Shown piece by piece: positions 16,194-27,410 of a stretch of 64,000 nt of DNA; position 1 is the first letter of the stretch; each line of letters opens with the position of its first letter. Made by a program: the position numbers and the translations under genes. This DNA is from Bifidobacterium pullorum subsp. saeculare (lineage in GTDB: Bacteria; Actinomycetota; Actinomycetes; Actinomycetales; Bifidobacteriaceae): positions 1 to 64,000 of the forward strand of contig NZ_JACLYU010000011.1 of assembly GCF_016899725.1 (NCBI RefSeq), in the 5' to 3' direction. The notes beneath the pieces were generated by a model. That model saw only the letters and a list, made by a program, of their open reading frames with translations, was not told the DNA's origin and did no database searches.

Positions 16194-16278
16194 CGGCACG
16201 GTGTACGCCGGGTGAACGCCTGACGACGCCTCTGGGAAGGTCCGGTGGCGCGAGGGCGCCGCACGTTATGCTGGGAGC

Positions 16279-17187
16279 ATGACTGCCGACATCCCATTCC
16301 CGGCGCCCGCCGCGCCGCTCGCTGCGCCCGCCGCGCCCGCCGCGCCGCCCGCCGCCGCGCCGGTGCCACCCGACCCCCGGGCCGCGGTGTCCATCCGCGG
16401 CCTGTTCAAGCAGTTCGACGGCAAGGTGGCCGTCAACGGCCTGGCGCTCGACATCCCGGTCGGCTCCTTCTACGGCCTCGTCGGCCCGAACGGCGCCGGC
16501 AAAACCACCACGCTCAACATGGTCACCGGCCTGCTCAGGCCCGACGCCGGCGGCGCCATGGTGCTCGGCACCGACGTGTGGAGCAACCTCGACCGGGTCA
16601 AACGCGAGCTGGGCGTCATGCCGCAGGCCGGGCAGATCTTCGACCGGCTGACCGGCCGGCAGCTGCTCGTCTACTCCGGCATGCTGCGCGGCATGCGCCG
16701 CGCCGAGACCGTGCGCCGCGCCAAGGACCTGCTCGCCGCCTTCGACCTGGAATCCGCCGCGGACACCATGGTCACCGACTACTCCTCCGGTATGACCAAG
16801 AAGATCTGCCTGGCCGCCGCCATGATCCACAGCCCGCGCATCCTCGTGCTCGACGAGCCGTTCGAATCCGTCGACCCGGTCTCCAGCGCCAACCTCAGGG
16901 ACATCCTGGTCGAATACGCGGCCACCGGCGGCACCATCATCATCTCCTCGCATGTCATGGCGCTGGTGGAGCGCATGTGCACGCATGTGGCCATCATCAA
17001 CAAGGGCCAGGTGTGCGCGGCCGGCACCGTGGAGCAGGTGGCGGCCGGCAGCGACCTGGAGGAACGCTTCCTTGAGCTGGTCGGCGGCCGCCACGCCGCG
17101 GCCCGGCTCGCCTGGCTCGACGGCGGCACGGACGAGACCGGAGCCGCCGTCGAGCCCGCCGCCCCGGCCTCCGGCGGTGCGCGATGA
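16279..17187 (+). CDS. ABC transporter ATP-binding protein
   Basis: 302 aa. Residues 1-30 are a low-complexity Ala/Pro-rich tail, then Walker A GPNGAGKT at 69-76, signature YSSGMTKK and Walker B ILVLDEPF. The stop overlaps the start of the permease gene (ATGA), so the two form one transporter. With only one ATPase and one permease and no binding protein, it is probably an exporter. The substrate is unknown. Confidence 0.92.
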   Translation: MTADIPFPAPAAPLAAPAAPAAPPAAAPVPPDPRAAVSIRGLFKQFDGKVAVNGLALDIPVGSFYGLVGPNGAGKTTTLNMVTGLLRPDAGGAMVLGTDVWSNLDRVKRELGVMPQAGQIFDRLTGRQLLVYSGMLRGMRRAETVRRAKDLLAAFDLESAADTMVTDYSSGMTKKICLAAAMIHSPRILVLDEPFESVDPVSSANLRDILVEYAATGGTIIISSHVMALVERMCTHVAIINKGQVCAAGTVEQVAAGSDLEERFLELVGGRHAAARLAWLDGGTDETGAAVEPAAPASGGAR

Positions 17188-18836
17188 GCACCGTGCTCAC
17201 CATCGTCCGCCTGCGCTGGGCGCTGACCTGGGCGGCGATGCGCAAATCTCCCTGGCAGACCGTCGGCTACGTGGTCAGCGCGGTGTTCGCACTCGGCGGC
17301 GTGGTGGGACTGACCGCCGCCGCCGTGTTCCTGGGAGGCGGCCCGGCCACATTGGGCGTCGAGGCGGCCATGCTCGGGCGGATCCCGAGAATCGCCATGG
17401 CGTTCGTGGGCGTCTTCGTCACGCTGTTCGTCGTCGTCATCCAGGTGATGATCATCGGTGAAGGCTCCACGATGGCCCCCGGCCGCTTCGCGCTGTACGG
17501 CATCCCCGACCGCACGCTGCAGGCCGGGCTGCTGCTGGCCGGACTGAGCGGCCTGCCCGCCATCGCCGGCACCGTGGCGCTGGCCCTGTGGTCGCTGGCC
17601 TACCGGTGGATGGGACCGGCGCCGGTGATCGCCGCCATCGTGGCCGCGCCGCTGGCCGTCGTCACGCTGATGAGCCTGTCCAAGCTCGTCATCTCGCTGG
17701 CCACGCTGCTGGTCGCCACCAGCCGCGGGCGCAACGTGTTCTACGTCGTGTCCATCATGGTGTTCGTGCTCCTGTGCCAGGTGCCGAACCTCGTGGTCAA
17801 CTCCGGCGTCATCGACGGCTTCGGCGCCGCCGACTACTTCGCCCTGTTCACCCCGATCGCCGACGTGCTCGCCTGGACGCCGCTGTCCGCCGCCTTCCAA
17901 CTGCCCTTCGACGCGCTCGCCGGCGCGTGGCTGCCGTTCGCCGGCCGCGTGGCCGTGCTCGCCGCCACCTGGGTGGTGTGCTTCCTGCTGGGCGTCTGGT
18001 GCCTGCGCCGCGAACGCCTGGTCGCCGGCCGCACGGCGGGCTCGGGGAAGACCAAGGGAATCGGCGCGTTCGGCTGGATACCGGACAGTCCCTCCGGCGC
18101 GATCTCCGCGCGGCTGGTCATCTATCTTCGGCGCGACGCGCGCCAGTCGGTCCTCTACCTGATGCCGCTGGTGCTCGTGGTGCTGTTCGCCATGCAGTCG
18201 CACGGCATCTCGGCCGTGGTCTGGCAAAGCCTGACCTGGATGGGCCTGTTCATGCTCATGTGCGAGGCGAACGGCCTGGCCTACGACGGCGGCGGCTTCG
18301 TGATGCAGGTGCTGGCCGGCACGCGCGGCCGCGACGACCGGCGGGGCCGCGTGCGCGTGTACGGCGCGTTCGCCACCGTGTATCTGGTGGCGCTGGCCGC
18401 GGTGATCTTCGCCGTGACCGGCGACTGGCGCACGGCGGACGGCCTGGCGCTCGGCCTCATGTGCACGCTGATCGGCCTGGGCGTGTGCTTCGCCGCGCTC
18501 GGCCTGGCCGAGGTGCTCTCCTGCGTGCTCATGTACCCGGTGCCTTCGATCGACCGGCCGTTCTCCTCGCCGCAGGGACGGGCCGTCGCCCAGGGATTCT
18601 TCCCGTTCGTGCACATCCTCGGCTCGGTGCTGCTCATGCTGCCCACGGGCATCGTGGCGATCGCCGTGGCGCTGACGGCGGGCTCGGCCGTGCTCATGTG
18701 GGCGGCCGGGCCGGTGGCCCTGGCCAACGGACTGGCCGCGCTGGCCCTGGGGGTGTGGCTGGGCGGTAGGCTGTTGGATGCGCGGGAGACGGCGATCGTG
18801 CGCATCCTCGACTCGTTCGCCTCCCTGCAGAAGTAA
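17184..18836 (+). CDS. ABC exporter membrane protein
   Basis: 550 aa with about 12 hydrophobic segments across the whole length and no ATPase domain; it resembles ABC-2-type permeases of actinobacteria. It is coupled to the upstream ATPase and followed 24 bp later by the carboxypeptidase gene, so the set may serve the cell envelope. That link is inference from position. Confidence 0.85.
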   Translation: MSTVLTIVRLRWALTWAAMRKSPWQTVGYVVSAVFALGGVVGLTAAAVFLGGGPATLGVEAAMLGRIPRIAMAFVGVFVTLFVVVIQVMIIGEGSTMAPGRFALYGIPDRTLQAGLLLAGLSGLPAIAGTVALALWSLAYRWMGPAPVIAAIVAAPLAVVTLMSLSKLVISLATLLVATSRGRNVFYVVSIMVFVLLCQVPNLVVNSGVIDGFGAADYFALFTPIADVLAWTPLSAAFQLPFDALAGAWLPFAGRVAVLAATWVVCFLLGVWCLRRERLVAGRTAGSGKTKGIGAFGWIPDSPSGAISARLVIYLRRDARQSVLYLMPLVLVVLFAMQSHGISAVVWQSLTWMGLFMLMCEANGLAYDGGGFVMQVLAGTRGRDDRRGRVRVYGAFATVYLVALAAVIFAVTGDWRTADGLALGLMCTLIGLGVCFAALGLAEVLSCVLMYPVPSIDRPFSSPQGRAVAQGFFPFVHILGSVLLMLPTGIVAIAVALTAGSAVLMWAAGPVALANGLAALALGVWLGGRLLDARETAIVRILDSFASLQK

Positions 18837-18860
18837 CGCAAGGCGAGGAGAGTCAGCACC

Positions 18861-20297
18861 GTGGGTCGTCACCGGAAGCAGCGGACATACCGGACCGTCA
18901 CCGTCATCACATCGGTCGCGCTCACGCTGGCGGTGGGCGGCGGCTACCTCGCCGCCGACCTGACGGATGTCGCGCCGGGCCTGCTGACCGCGCGCCACGC
19001 GGCGGCCAGGGCCGTGCCGGCCACGCTGACCGCGCGCGCCGGCGCCCCGGCGGTCGCCGACGCGAAACTGGACGTGCCGGTGGACGCGGCCAAGGCCAGC
19101 CAGCTGCTGGACGCCTTCGCCGCGGCGCCGGGCGTGGGCGCCGACTTCTCCGCCGCCATCGCCGACGGCACCGGCCACATCGTCGCCGAACGCAACGCGG
19201 ACACCGTGCGCGAGCCGGCCTCCGTCACCAAGACGCTGACGGCGTTCGCCGCCGCTCACACGCTCGACATGGGCTCCACCATCCAGACCGAGGCCTATGT
19301 GACGCACGCGGACGACGGCGCCACCACCGTCACGCTCAAAGGCCACGGCGATATGCTGCTGGGCGCGGGGGAGAACGATCTCGATCACACCAACGGCCGC
19401 GCCGGCCTGGGCACCCTCGCCGCCGGCACCGCCCGGGCGCTCAAGGCGCAGGGCGTCTCCGCCGTGACCGTGCGCTACGACGACACGTTGTTCGGGGAGG
19501 ATCGTTCGCCTGCAGCCATCGTCGAGAACAACGGCGACAACCGCTACTACACCGGCATCGCCACGATGGCCGTGGACGGCGGCCGCCAGTGGACCGACCT
19601 GCCCAAGCCCGCAGACCCGGACGACTCCGGCGCCTACCCGCGGCTGTCCACCACCCCCGCCCAAGACGCGGCCAACACCTTCGCCGCGCGCCTGCGGGAG
19701 CAAGGCATCGCCGTGGACGGCGCGGCGCAGGCCGGGCAGGCGCCGGACGGCGCCACCCCCGTGGCCCAGGTCAGCTCCGCCCAGCTTGGCGAGGTCATGG
19801 CCTTCATGCTGCGCCATTCCGACAACACCCTCGCCGAGCTCTTCGGCCGCCTCACCGCGCTGCGGCTCGGCACCGGCAACTCCTCCGCCGGCGACGCCGA
19901 AGCCGTTGCCCAAGTGCTGGCCGCGCACGGCATCCCCACCGACGGACTGCACCTGACCAGCTGCTCGGGACTGGCCCCCGGCACCACCCTGGGCGTGCGC
20001 ACGCTCATCGGCGTGCAGGCCAGGCTGCTCGGCGAGAAGGGCGGCGCCGCCGCGCTGGAAGGCATGTCCGTGCCCGGGCTGGTCGGCACCGCGAAAAGCC
20101 GCGGCGCCGACGCCTCCGTGAACGGCCTGCTGCGCGTGAAAACCGGCAGCCTCGTCGGCGTCCGGTCGATGGCCGGCAACGTCTCGCGCAAGGACGGCGG
20201 CGTGCTCTGCTTCGCCGTCATCGTCAACCACGCCGGCAACGAATGGGAGGCCTCCAAGGCCATCGACGACCTCATGGCCGGCCTCGCCGCGCTGTGA
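18861..20297 (+). CDS. dacB: D-alanyl-D-alanine carboxypeptidase (PBP4/DacB type)
   Basis: 478 aa, GTG start after GGCGAGGAGAG. A signal anchor lies at about residues 12-33 (TVTVITSVALTLAVGGGYLAA), so the enzyme is outside the membrane. Class-C penicillin-binding motifs are in order: SVTK at 121-124 (catalytic Ser121), SDN in MLRHSDNTLAE, and KTG at 427-429. It would remove the terminal D-Ala of peptidoglycan stem peptides or cut crosslinks. Confidence 0.92.
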   Translation: MGRHRKQRTYRTVTVITSVALTLAVGGGYLAADLTDVAPGLLTARHAAARAVPATLTARAGAPAVADAKLDVPVDAAKASQLLDAFAAAPGVGADFSAAIADGTGHIVAERNADTVREPASVTKTLTAFAAAHTLDMGSTIQTEAYVTHADDGATTVTLKGHGDMLLGAGENDLDHTNGRAGLGTLAAGTARALKAQGVSAVTVRYDDTLFGEDRSPAAIVENNGDNRYYTGIATMAVDGGRQWTDLPKPADPDDSGAYPRLSTTPAQDAANTFAARLREQGIAVDGAAQAGQAPDGATPVAQVSSAQLGEVMAFMLRHSDNTLAELFGRLTALRLGTGNSSAGDAEAVAQVLAAHGIPTDGLHLTSCSGLAPGTTLGVRTLIGVQARLLGEKGGAAALEGMSVPGLVGTAKSRGADASVNGLLRVKTGSLVGVRSMAGNVSRKDGGVLCFAVIVNHAGNEWEASKAIDDLMAGLAAL

Positions 20298-20345
20298 GCG
20301 GTGAGACGGCGGACCTGCGGAACCGGTAAGGAAAGGACGGCGCGA

Positions 20346-21479
20346 ATGCCCTACGACGCTCGGATGCGCGCGGCCATCGGCGCGACGCGCGCCGCGCTGG
20401 CCGGCCTCGGCCTGGGGCCGGCGGACCCACGCTTCCTCGAACACGGCGAGCATGAGCCCGCCCCCGGCGCGCCGCTGCTGCTCGTCGCCTGCTCCGGCGG
20501 ACGCGACTCGATGGCGCTCGCCGCCGTCGCCCGCATCGTCTGCGCCGCCTGGGGGTTCGGCTGCGGCGCCGTCGTCGTCGACCACGGCCTGCAGGACGGC
20601 TCCGACGCCGTGGCCCAGGCGGCCGCGGACCGCTGCCGCACGCTTGGCCTGGCGCCGGTGGCGGTGCGGCGCGTGCAGGTGGCCGGCGACGCCGGCCAGG
20701 GCGTGGAGGCCGCCGCCCGCGAGGCGCGCTACGCGGCGCTCGCCCACGAGGCGGCCCGGCTTGGCGCCGCCGCCGTGCTGCTCGCCCACACGCGCGACGA
20801 CCAGGCCGAGACCGTGCTCCTCGGTCTGCTGCGCTCCGGCGGCCTCGACGCGGTGGCCGGCATGCCGCCGCGCGCCGTCCACCACGGCGTGGTTTTCCTG
20901 CGCCCCCTGCTCGACCTGACGCGCCAGGACACGACCGGCATCTGCCGGTCCCTCGGCCTCGACTGGTGGGACGACCCCACCAACGGGCCAGACGCGGCGG
21001 CGGACGACGGTCCGCTGCCCCGCGACTATCCGCTGCGCTCGCGCGTGCGGCACGACCTGGTCCCTTTCCTTGCCGACTTCGCCGGGACCGACGTGACGCG
21101 CCGGCTCGCCGAGGGGGCGCGCCTGGCGCAACGCGACCGCGACTGCCTCGACGCGCTCGCCGACGCGGCCGGCGAACGCGCCGTCGCCCTCGCCGCAGAA
21201 CCGGCCGGCGGCCCCTCCGGACTGCTGCGCCCCGGCGACCTCGCGGCCATCGACGCCCGTTCGCTCCAGGCCGAACATCCCGCCATCCGCACCCGCGTCA
21301 TCGCCCGCGCCCTGGCCGCGGCGGGCATCGCGAGCAACGCGCGGCAGGTCGCCGCCATCGACCGGCTCGTCGCTGACTGGCACGGCCAGGGCGGCGTGGC
21401 TCTTCCCGGCGGACATTCAGCGAACCGCCAGAAACACGTCATTCACGTGTGCCAAGATGGAGCGCATGCGAATCGCTGA
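20346..21479 (+). CDS. tilS: tRNA(Ile)-lysidine synthetase
   Basis: 377 aa. The PP-loop motif SGGRDS is at residues 50-55, followed by AHTRDDQAETVLLGLLRSGGLDAVAGM and the RPLLDLTRQD block typical of TilS. The enzyme attaches lysine to C34 of tRNA-Ile(CAU) so that it reads AUA. The protein ends soon after the N-terminal and middle domains, as in shorter actinobacterial TilS. Its 3' end overlaps hpt by 23 bp; tilS-hpt-ftsH is a conserved order. Confidence 0.93.
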   Translation: MPYDARMRAAIGATRAALAGLGLGPADPRFLEHGEHEPAPGAPLLLVACSGGRDSMALAAVARIVCAAWGFGCGAVVVDHGLQDGSDAVAQAAADRCRTLGLAPVAVRRVQVAGDAGQGVEAAAREARYAALAHEAARLGAAAVLLAHTRDDQAETVLLGLLRSGGLDAVAGMPPRAVHHGVVFLRPLLDLTRQDTTGICRSLGLDWWDDPTNGPDAAADDGPLPRDYPLRSRVRHDLVPFLADFAGTDVTRRLAEGARLAQRDRDCLDALADAAGERAVALAAEPAGGPSGLLRPGDLAAIDARSLQAEHPAIRTRVIARALAAAGIASNARQVAAIDRLVADWHGQGGVALPGGHSANRQKHVIHVCQDGAHANR

Positions 21480-22025
21480 CGTTCAGGACATGATTGACCA
21501 CGAGTTGGTCAGTAAGGCCCAGATAGCGGCCAAGATCGAGGAAGCCGCCGAACAGGCGAGCAAGGACTACGCAGGCAAGGCCCCGCTGCTGGTGGCGGTG
21601 CTCAAGGGGGCGGTGAACACGCTCGCCGCGTTCTCGCAGGCGATGAGCATCCCCGTCGAGATGGACTTCATGAGCCTGTCCAGCTACGGCTCCGGCACCG
21701 AGTCTTCCGGCACCATCACCATCCGCCAGGACCTGTCCACGGATGTGCGCGGACGCCACGTGCTCATCGTCGAGGACATCATCGACTCCGGACGCACGCT
21801 CGCCTGGCTGGCGGAGGAGCTCAAGCGCCGCGGCGCCGCCTCCGTGGAGATCTTCGCGCTGCTCGAGAAGCCGTCCCGCCACGAGGTGGACGTGGACGTG
21901 AAATACCACGGGTATGTGATCCCGGACGAGTTCGTCGTCGGCTTCGGACTCGACTATGACGAGCGTTTCCGCAACCTCGATTCGATCGCCGTGCTCAAGC
22001 CGTCCGTGTACCAAGGAGGTCAGGC

Positions 22026-22029
<4 letters not shown>
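21457..22029 (+). CDS. hpt: Hypoxanthine phosphoribosyltransferase
   Basis: 190 aa with the PRPP loop [17 protein letters not shown], the flexible-loop region [17 protein letters not shown], and [19 protein letters not shown] near the end, all typical of Hpt. It salvages hypoxanthine (and guanine) to IMP and GMP with PRPP in the cytoplasm. The start overlaps tilS and the stop overlaps the ftsH start (ATGA). Confidence 0.95.
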
Positions 22030-24113
<2,084 letters not shown>

Positions 24114-24120
24114 TCCGGCC

Positions 24121-24921
24121 ATGGGCAACGATGCGATGGCGGCCGGCGAGGCGCTGCTGGCCGGCCTGACCGCCGAAGTGACGCTGCGCCTCACACCGGC
24201 GCAGGCGAGGCTGCTGGGCGACGGCGCGCATGTGGACGTCATCGTCCACAGCGCCGACGGCCGCCACTCGGGCCTCGTCCACGGCGCCGCCCTGAACCTG
24301 GTCGCCGACGGGGCCGGGGCCCGGATTGCCGGGTCCGGGGCGGCCGCCGAGCCTGGCATGCGGCACGGGGCCGGATTCCAGACCGACGGGCCCGACGGGA
24401 CCGATGGGCCCATCGGGACCGACTCCGACGGCACTGACTCCGACGGCACATCCCGCCGCGCCGTCATCTCGATGGATTCGACGTCGATGGAGGCGGAGAC
24501 GCTGTTCCGCTCCGCCATCGTCGCGCTCGACGGCATCCCCGGCGGCGAGATCGAGGGCATCTCGCCCCTCTACCATGTGAGCGCCATCGACGGGCCGGAC
24601 GCGATGGCCGCCGTCGTGCAGCTCACCACCAAGCTCGGCGCCCGCCAGCTCATCGCCACGCTCGGCGCCATCGAAGCCTCGCACGCCGACCAGCTCGACC
24701 TCGACCTGGTGGACATGGAAGGCGTCGAATCCGACGAGCCGGATTGTCGCGTCCCCTGGCCCTCGGCCCGGACCCACGCCTCGGTGCTCGCCCCCTGGCT
24801 CGACATGGACCCCGACGCGCGCATCGGGCGCGACCCGGTCTCCTACCTGCTGGCCCTGGCCCCCGACGCCGGCCAGGTGGGCTTGCTCTCCGACAACTGG
24901 GTGCTCGGAGGCACGGTATGA
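24121..24921 (+). CDS. Degenerate FolK-like (HPPK) protein
   Basis: 266 aa. From about residue 115 it follows the HPPK fold: AVISMDSTSMEAETLFRSA, ISPLYHVSAIDGPDAMAAVVQL, LIATLGAIEA, LDLDLVDMEGV, and ARTHASVLAPWLDMDPDA. The usual R-x-RWGPRT segment before LDLDL is deleted and the Gly-Ser-Asn-x-Gly motif near the start is changed. The Asp pair is kept, but pterin pyrophosphokinase activity is doubtful. The first 80 residues are unassigned and followed by an Asp/Gly/Thr low-complexity linker. Other folate genes are absent. The stop overlaps the DUF3180 start (ATGA). Confidence 0.7.
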   Translation: MGNDAMAAGEALLAGLTAEVTLRLTPAQARLLGDGAHVDVIVHSADGRHSGLVHGAALNLVADGAGARIAGSGAAAEPGMRHGAGFQTDGPDGTDGPIGTDSDGTDSDGTSRRAVISMDSTSMEAETLFRSAIVALDGIPGGEIEGISPLYHVSAIDGPDAMAAVVQLTTKLGARQLIATLGAIEASHADQLDLDLVDMEGVESDEPDCRVPWPSARTHASVLAPWLDMDPDARIGRDPVSYLLALAPDAGQVGLLSDNWVLGGTV

Positions 24922-25463
24922 GGGCGCGGCGCACGCCGTGGTGGCAGTTCGTGGCCGCCATCGCGCTCGGCCTGCTGGCCGGCGTCGGTGTGGCAGCCTG
25001 GGCGGAACGCTACGGGCAGTCGCTCATCGGCGCCCCATGGTTTGTCTCCGCCATCTTCGCCGCGCTCGGCGTGCTCGTGTTGGTGCTCGCCATCCAAGTG
25101 CACAAATACGCGACCACCGACCCCAAGCGGCGCCCCCACACCTTCATCAATCCGACGCGCGCGCTGTACACGCTGGTGCTCGCCAAGGCGCTCGGGCTGG
25201 CCGGCGCCGCGCTGGCCGGGTATTACCTGGGGCAGATTCTCATGTCCCTGGCGCACGCCGAGGCCGACTACTACTCGCAGGCCATCCTGGAATGCGCGGT
25301 GGCCGCCGTCATCTGCGTGGCGGACATGGTCATCGGCATCGTGGGGGAGTGGCTGTGCCAGCTGCCGCCCACCGAAGGACCGGAGCATCCCAAGCTCAAG
25401 GCCGAGCGCCAGCGCCGGGGCGTGGCTCCGGCGACCGCCAAGCTGCGCGCAAAGCACGAATGA
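24918..25463 (+). CDS. DUF3180 membrane protein
   Basis: 181 aa with four hydrophobic segments (about residues 9-28, 39-60, 90-115 and 125-150), the layout of actinobacterial DUF3180 proteins found beside folate genes and ftsH. The function is unknown. It starts at the ATGA overlap with the FolK-like gene. The 3' end overlaps the convergent SGNH hydrolase gene by 68 bp. Confidence 0.85.
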   Translation: MRARRTPWWQFVAAIALGLLAGVGVAAWAERYGQSLIGAPWFVSAIFAALGVLVLVLAIQVHKYATTDPKRRPHTFINPTRALYTLVLAKALGLAGAALAGYYLGQILMSLAHAEADYYSQAILECAVAAVICVADMVIGIVGEWLCQLPPTEGPEHPKLKAERQRRGVAPATAKLRAKHE

Positions 25464-26175
25464 CGACCGGGGCATAGAAGCGCTCGACCGCCGGCAGGTT
25501 CGGGTGGGTTCCCGAGGGACGCGCGCCGTCATAGGGGACCAGCGTGGTCCGTTCGGTGGCGGGCAGGCCATCCGAGCCAAGGTCGTCGAAGGACCAGGCG
25601 AGGCGGTCGGCCTCGCGCGCGGTGTCCAGATCCGCGTCCTCGTACACATTGGCGACGGTGACGCCGTGCCTGGCGCACTGGTCCATCGCGATGCGGTGCA
25701 ACTCGTCCTGGATGGCGCGGTCCGGGCTGGTCATCCGCGCCACCGCCACATAGACGATGACGGCCTGCGGCCAGCGGCGGCGGATCGCTCCGATGGTTCG
25801 CTCGAAGCAGGCGGCGTATTCGGCCGCGTCGTGGTGGGCGCCGGGGACAGGATCGCCATGCACGTCGAGTTCGCCGCGGAACAGCAGCCATCCGTCGTTG
25901 GTGCCGCCGTCGAACAGCACAAGGTCAGGGGCCGGAGCGCCGGCGGGCACGCCTTCGATCTGCCTGAGCACCATGCCGCTCAGGTGGGGGCGGCGCAACG
26001 GGGTGTCGCAGATGGTCGCGCCGTTGACGGCGAAGCGCTCGAGCCGCATTCCCTCCCGCTCGGCCACCACGGTGGCGAAGCTCGCCTGGGGATAGGCGTG
26101 CCCGGCGACGATGCCGTCGCCGAAAGCGTACATGAGTGCGCCGGCCAGAGGGTGCTCGTCGGTGTGCTGGTCCAT
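25396..26175 (-). CDS. SGNH/GDSL-type hydrolase
   Basis: 259 aa. Block I is FGDGIVAGHAYPQ (Gly where the nucleophilic Ser of GDS normally stands), block II has NGATICD, block III is FDGGTNDGW (GxND), and a late His is in SGTHPNLPA. Loss of the block-I Ser is unusual: it may be inactive, or the active Ser may lie elsewhere. There is no signal peptide. It is convergent with DUF3180, and its promoter should lie in the repeat-rich region upstream. Confidence 0.75.
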   Translation of the reverse strand: MDQHTDEHPLAGALMYAFGDGIVAGHAYPQASFATVVAEREGMRLERFAVNGATICDTPLRRPHLSGMVLRQIEGVPAGAPAPDLVLFDGGTNDGWLLFRGELDVHGDPVPGAHHDAAEYAACFERTIGAIRRRWPQAVIVYVAVARMTSPDRAIQDELHRIAMDQCARHGVTVANVYEDADLDTAREADRLAWSFDDLGSDGLPATERTTLVPYDGARPSGTHPNLPAVERFYAPVVIRALRAAWRSPEPRPGAGARP

Positions 26176-26368
26176 GTGATGGCTCTTTCCGTTGCTGTGT
26201 GTGGGCACGGGACGGCGCATGTCCTTCCCTGGGCATGCGGCCCGGCCCTGTCACGGCCCTTCCCGAGTGAGTATAGCCGTGCGCGGGACGACCCCGAGCG
26301 GTCCCGGCAGATGTGTCGTGGCGGGCCCATCCTCAGCTGCGCGGGAGCGGACCGGAGACAGTCCTGGC

Positions 26369-26545
26369 CGGTGCATGGCGTGACTGTTGCGGGTTCCGGG
26401 GCTGTGCATGGCATGACGTTTGTGGGCGGGGCTGTGCATGGGATGGCCATGGAGAGGCCGTTCGTCGGCGTGCCATGGCCATTCGGTGCACAGCTGTGCA
26501 TGCGGGGACATTGTTCATGACCATCTGGTGCACAGCTGTGCATGC
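26369..26545. repeat. GTGCATG repeats and 42-bp-spaced palindromes
   Basis: GTGCATGG(C/G) recurs at about 26371, 26404 and 26434. GGTGCACAGCTGTGCATGC then occurs twice, at 26485-26503 and 26527-26545, exactly 42 bp apart. Each holds the palindrome TGCACAGCTGTGCA. Confidence 0.75.
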
Positions 26546-26654
26546 AGGGATGGAACGGCTGTCATCCCAGGCATAGCGTGGGAAGAACTGACGCCGATCA
26601 CTCCGCCGGACCATTGCCAGGCAATCCGTGACACCATGACGTCACCGGTCCCGC

Positions 26655-26712
26655 ACATGTCAACCATGCCCCAGCACATGCGTCAACCATGCCCCGAGAC
26701 ATGCGTCAATCA
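26655..26712. repeat. Three tandem ACATG(CG)TCAACCATG units
   Basis: ACATGTCAACCATGCCCC, ACATGCGTCAACCATGCCCC and ACATGCGTCAATCAT start at 26655, 26676 and 26699. The period is 21-23 bp. Confidence 0.7.
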
Positions 26713-26768
26713 TCTGCTCGGACTAGACAGTGCGGTGCGCGGTCCCATGCGGCGAACCGTATCCCCAT

Positions 26769-27000
26769 GCGGCAAACCGTACGCTGGTCGTCCGTAAGAG
26801 TACGGTTTGTCGCACGGAATCCGTGTGAATGCGATGAACCGTACGCTGACTGGCCGCAAGGGTACGGTTTGCCGCACAGACTCCGTATGAATGCGGCGAA
26901 CCGTATGCTGGCTGGCCGCAAGGGTACGGTTTGCCGCACAGACTCCGTATGAATGCGGCGAACCGTACGCTGACTGGCCGTAAGAGTACGGTTTGCCGCA
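26769..27000. repeat. Four 62-bp tandem units, each an AACCGTAC palindrome
   Basis: Units begin at 26769, 26831, 26893 and 26955, exactly 62 bp apart. Each has GCGGC(A/G)AACCGTACGCTG on the left and GTACGGTTTGCCGC on the right, able to form a stem of about 17 bp with a short loop, followed by a 20-bp link. A partial left arm (GCGGCGAACCGT) lies at 26750. Paired changes (for example AAGAG against AAGGG) occur mostly in the loop. Related single copies are at 8382-8422 and 9272-9320. Confidence 0.88.
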
Positions 27001-27045
27001 CTGACCGATGCCCGCACCTTGCTCGGACTTTGTGGGATTTTCTTC

Positions 27046-27245
27046 GGTTGGTGTTTGCTTTTGTCTTGGATGGGTTGGTGTTCGTTCCTGTTGTGGATGG
27101 TGCCTGGTTGGTGTCCGTTCCTGCCTTGGAGCATGCTCGGTTGGTGTTCGTTCCTGTTGTGGATGGTGCCTGGTTGGTGTTTGCTTTTGTCTTGGATGGT
27201 GCTTGGTTGATGTCCTCCCGCCTTGGAGCATGTATCGGCTGGTGT
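27046..27245. repeat. 33-bp minisatellite, seven units
   Basis: GGTTGGTGT (or a close variant) starts at 27046, 27073, 27106, 27139, 27172, 27205 and 27237. The regular spacing is 33 bp. Because 33 is a multiple of three, all minus-strand frames stay open and read Thr/Pro/Gln/Arg-rich repeats. No ribosome site or family supports a gene. Confidence 0.85.
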
Positions 27246-27308
27246 CCGCTGTTGCCTTGAGTCATGCTCGCTCAGGGCCAGAAGGCGCCGGAAGGCGCCG
27301 GAATGAGA

Positions 27309-27320
27309 CGATACGTATCG
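27309..27320. promoter_or_regulatory. CGATACGTATCG palindrome, distal operator candidate
   Basis: A perfect 12-bp palindrome with a central CG, as in LacI-family operators. The same core is used in three sites around the promoter 100-160 bp downstream. Confidence 0.6.
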
Positions 27321-27410
27321 ACTCGATGGCATGGCCGCGTGGGTGACGAGCCGTGGAATGCCAGCGGAGAGAAGGGTTTTCTGGTGATGTGACGTAGAAG
27401 ACGCGCCGTA

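Noticed and set aside
16779..21416. Very long open frame (over 1500 codons) on the minus strand
   Set aside because: It lies opposite the ABC exporter, DacB and TilS genes, all with clear motifs. It is His/Gly/Arg-rich, as expected from the antisense of GC-rich coding DNA.
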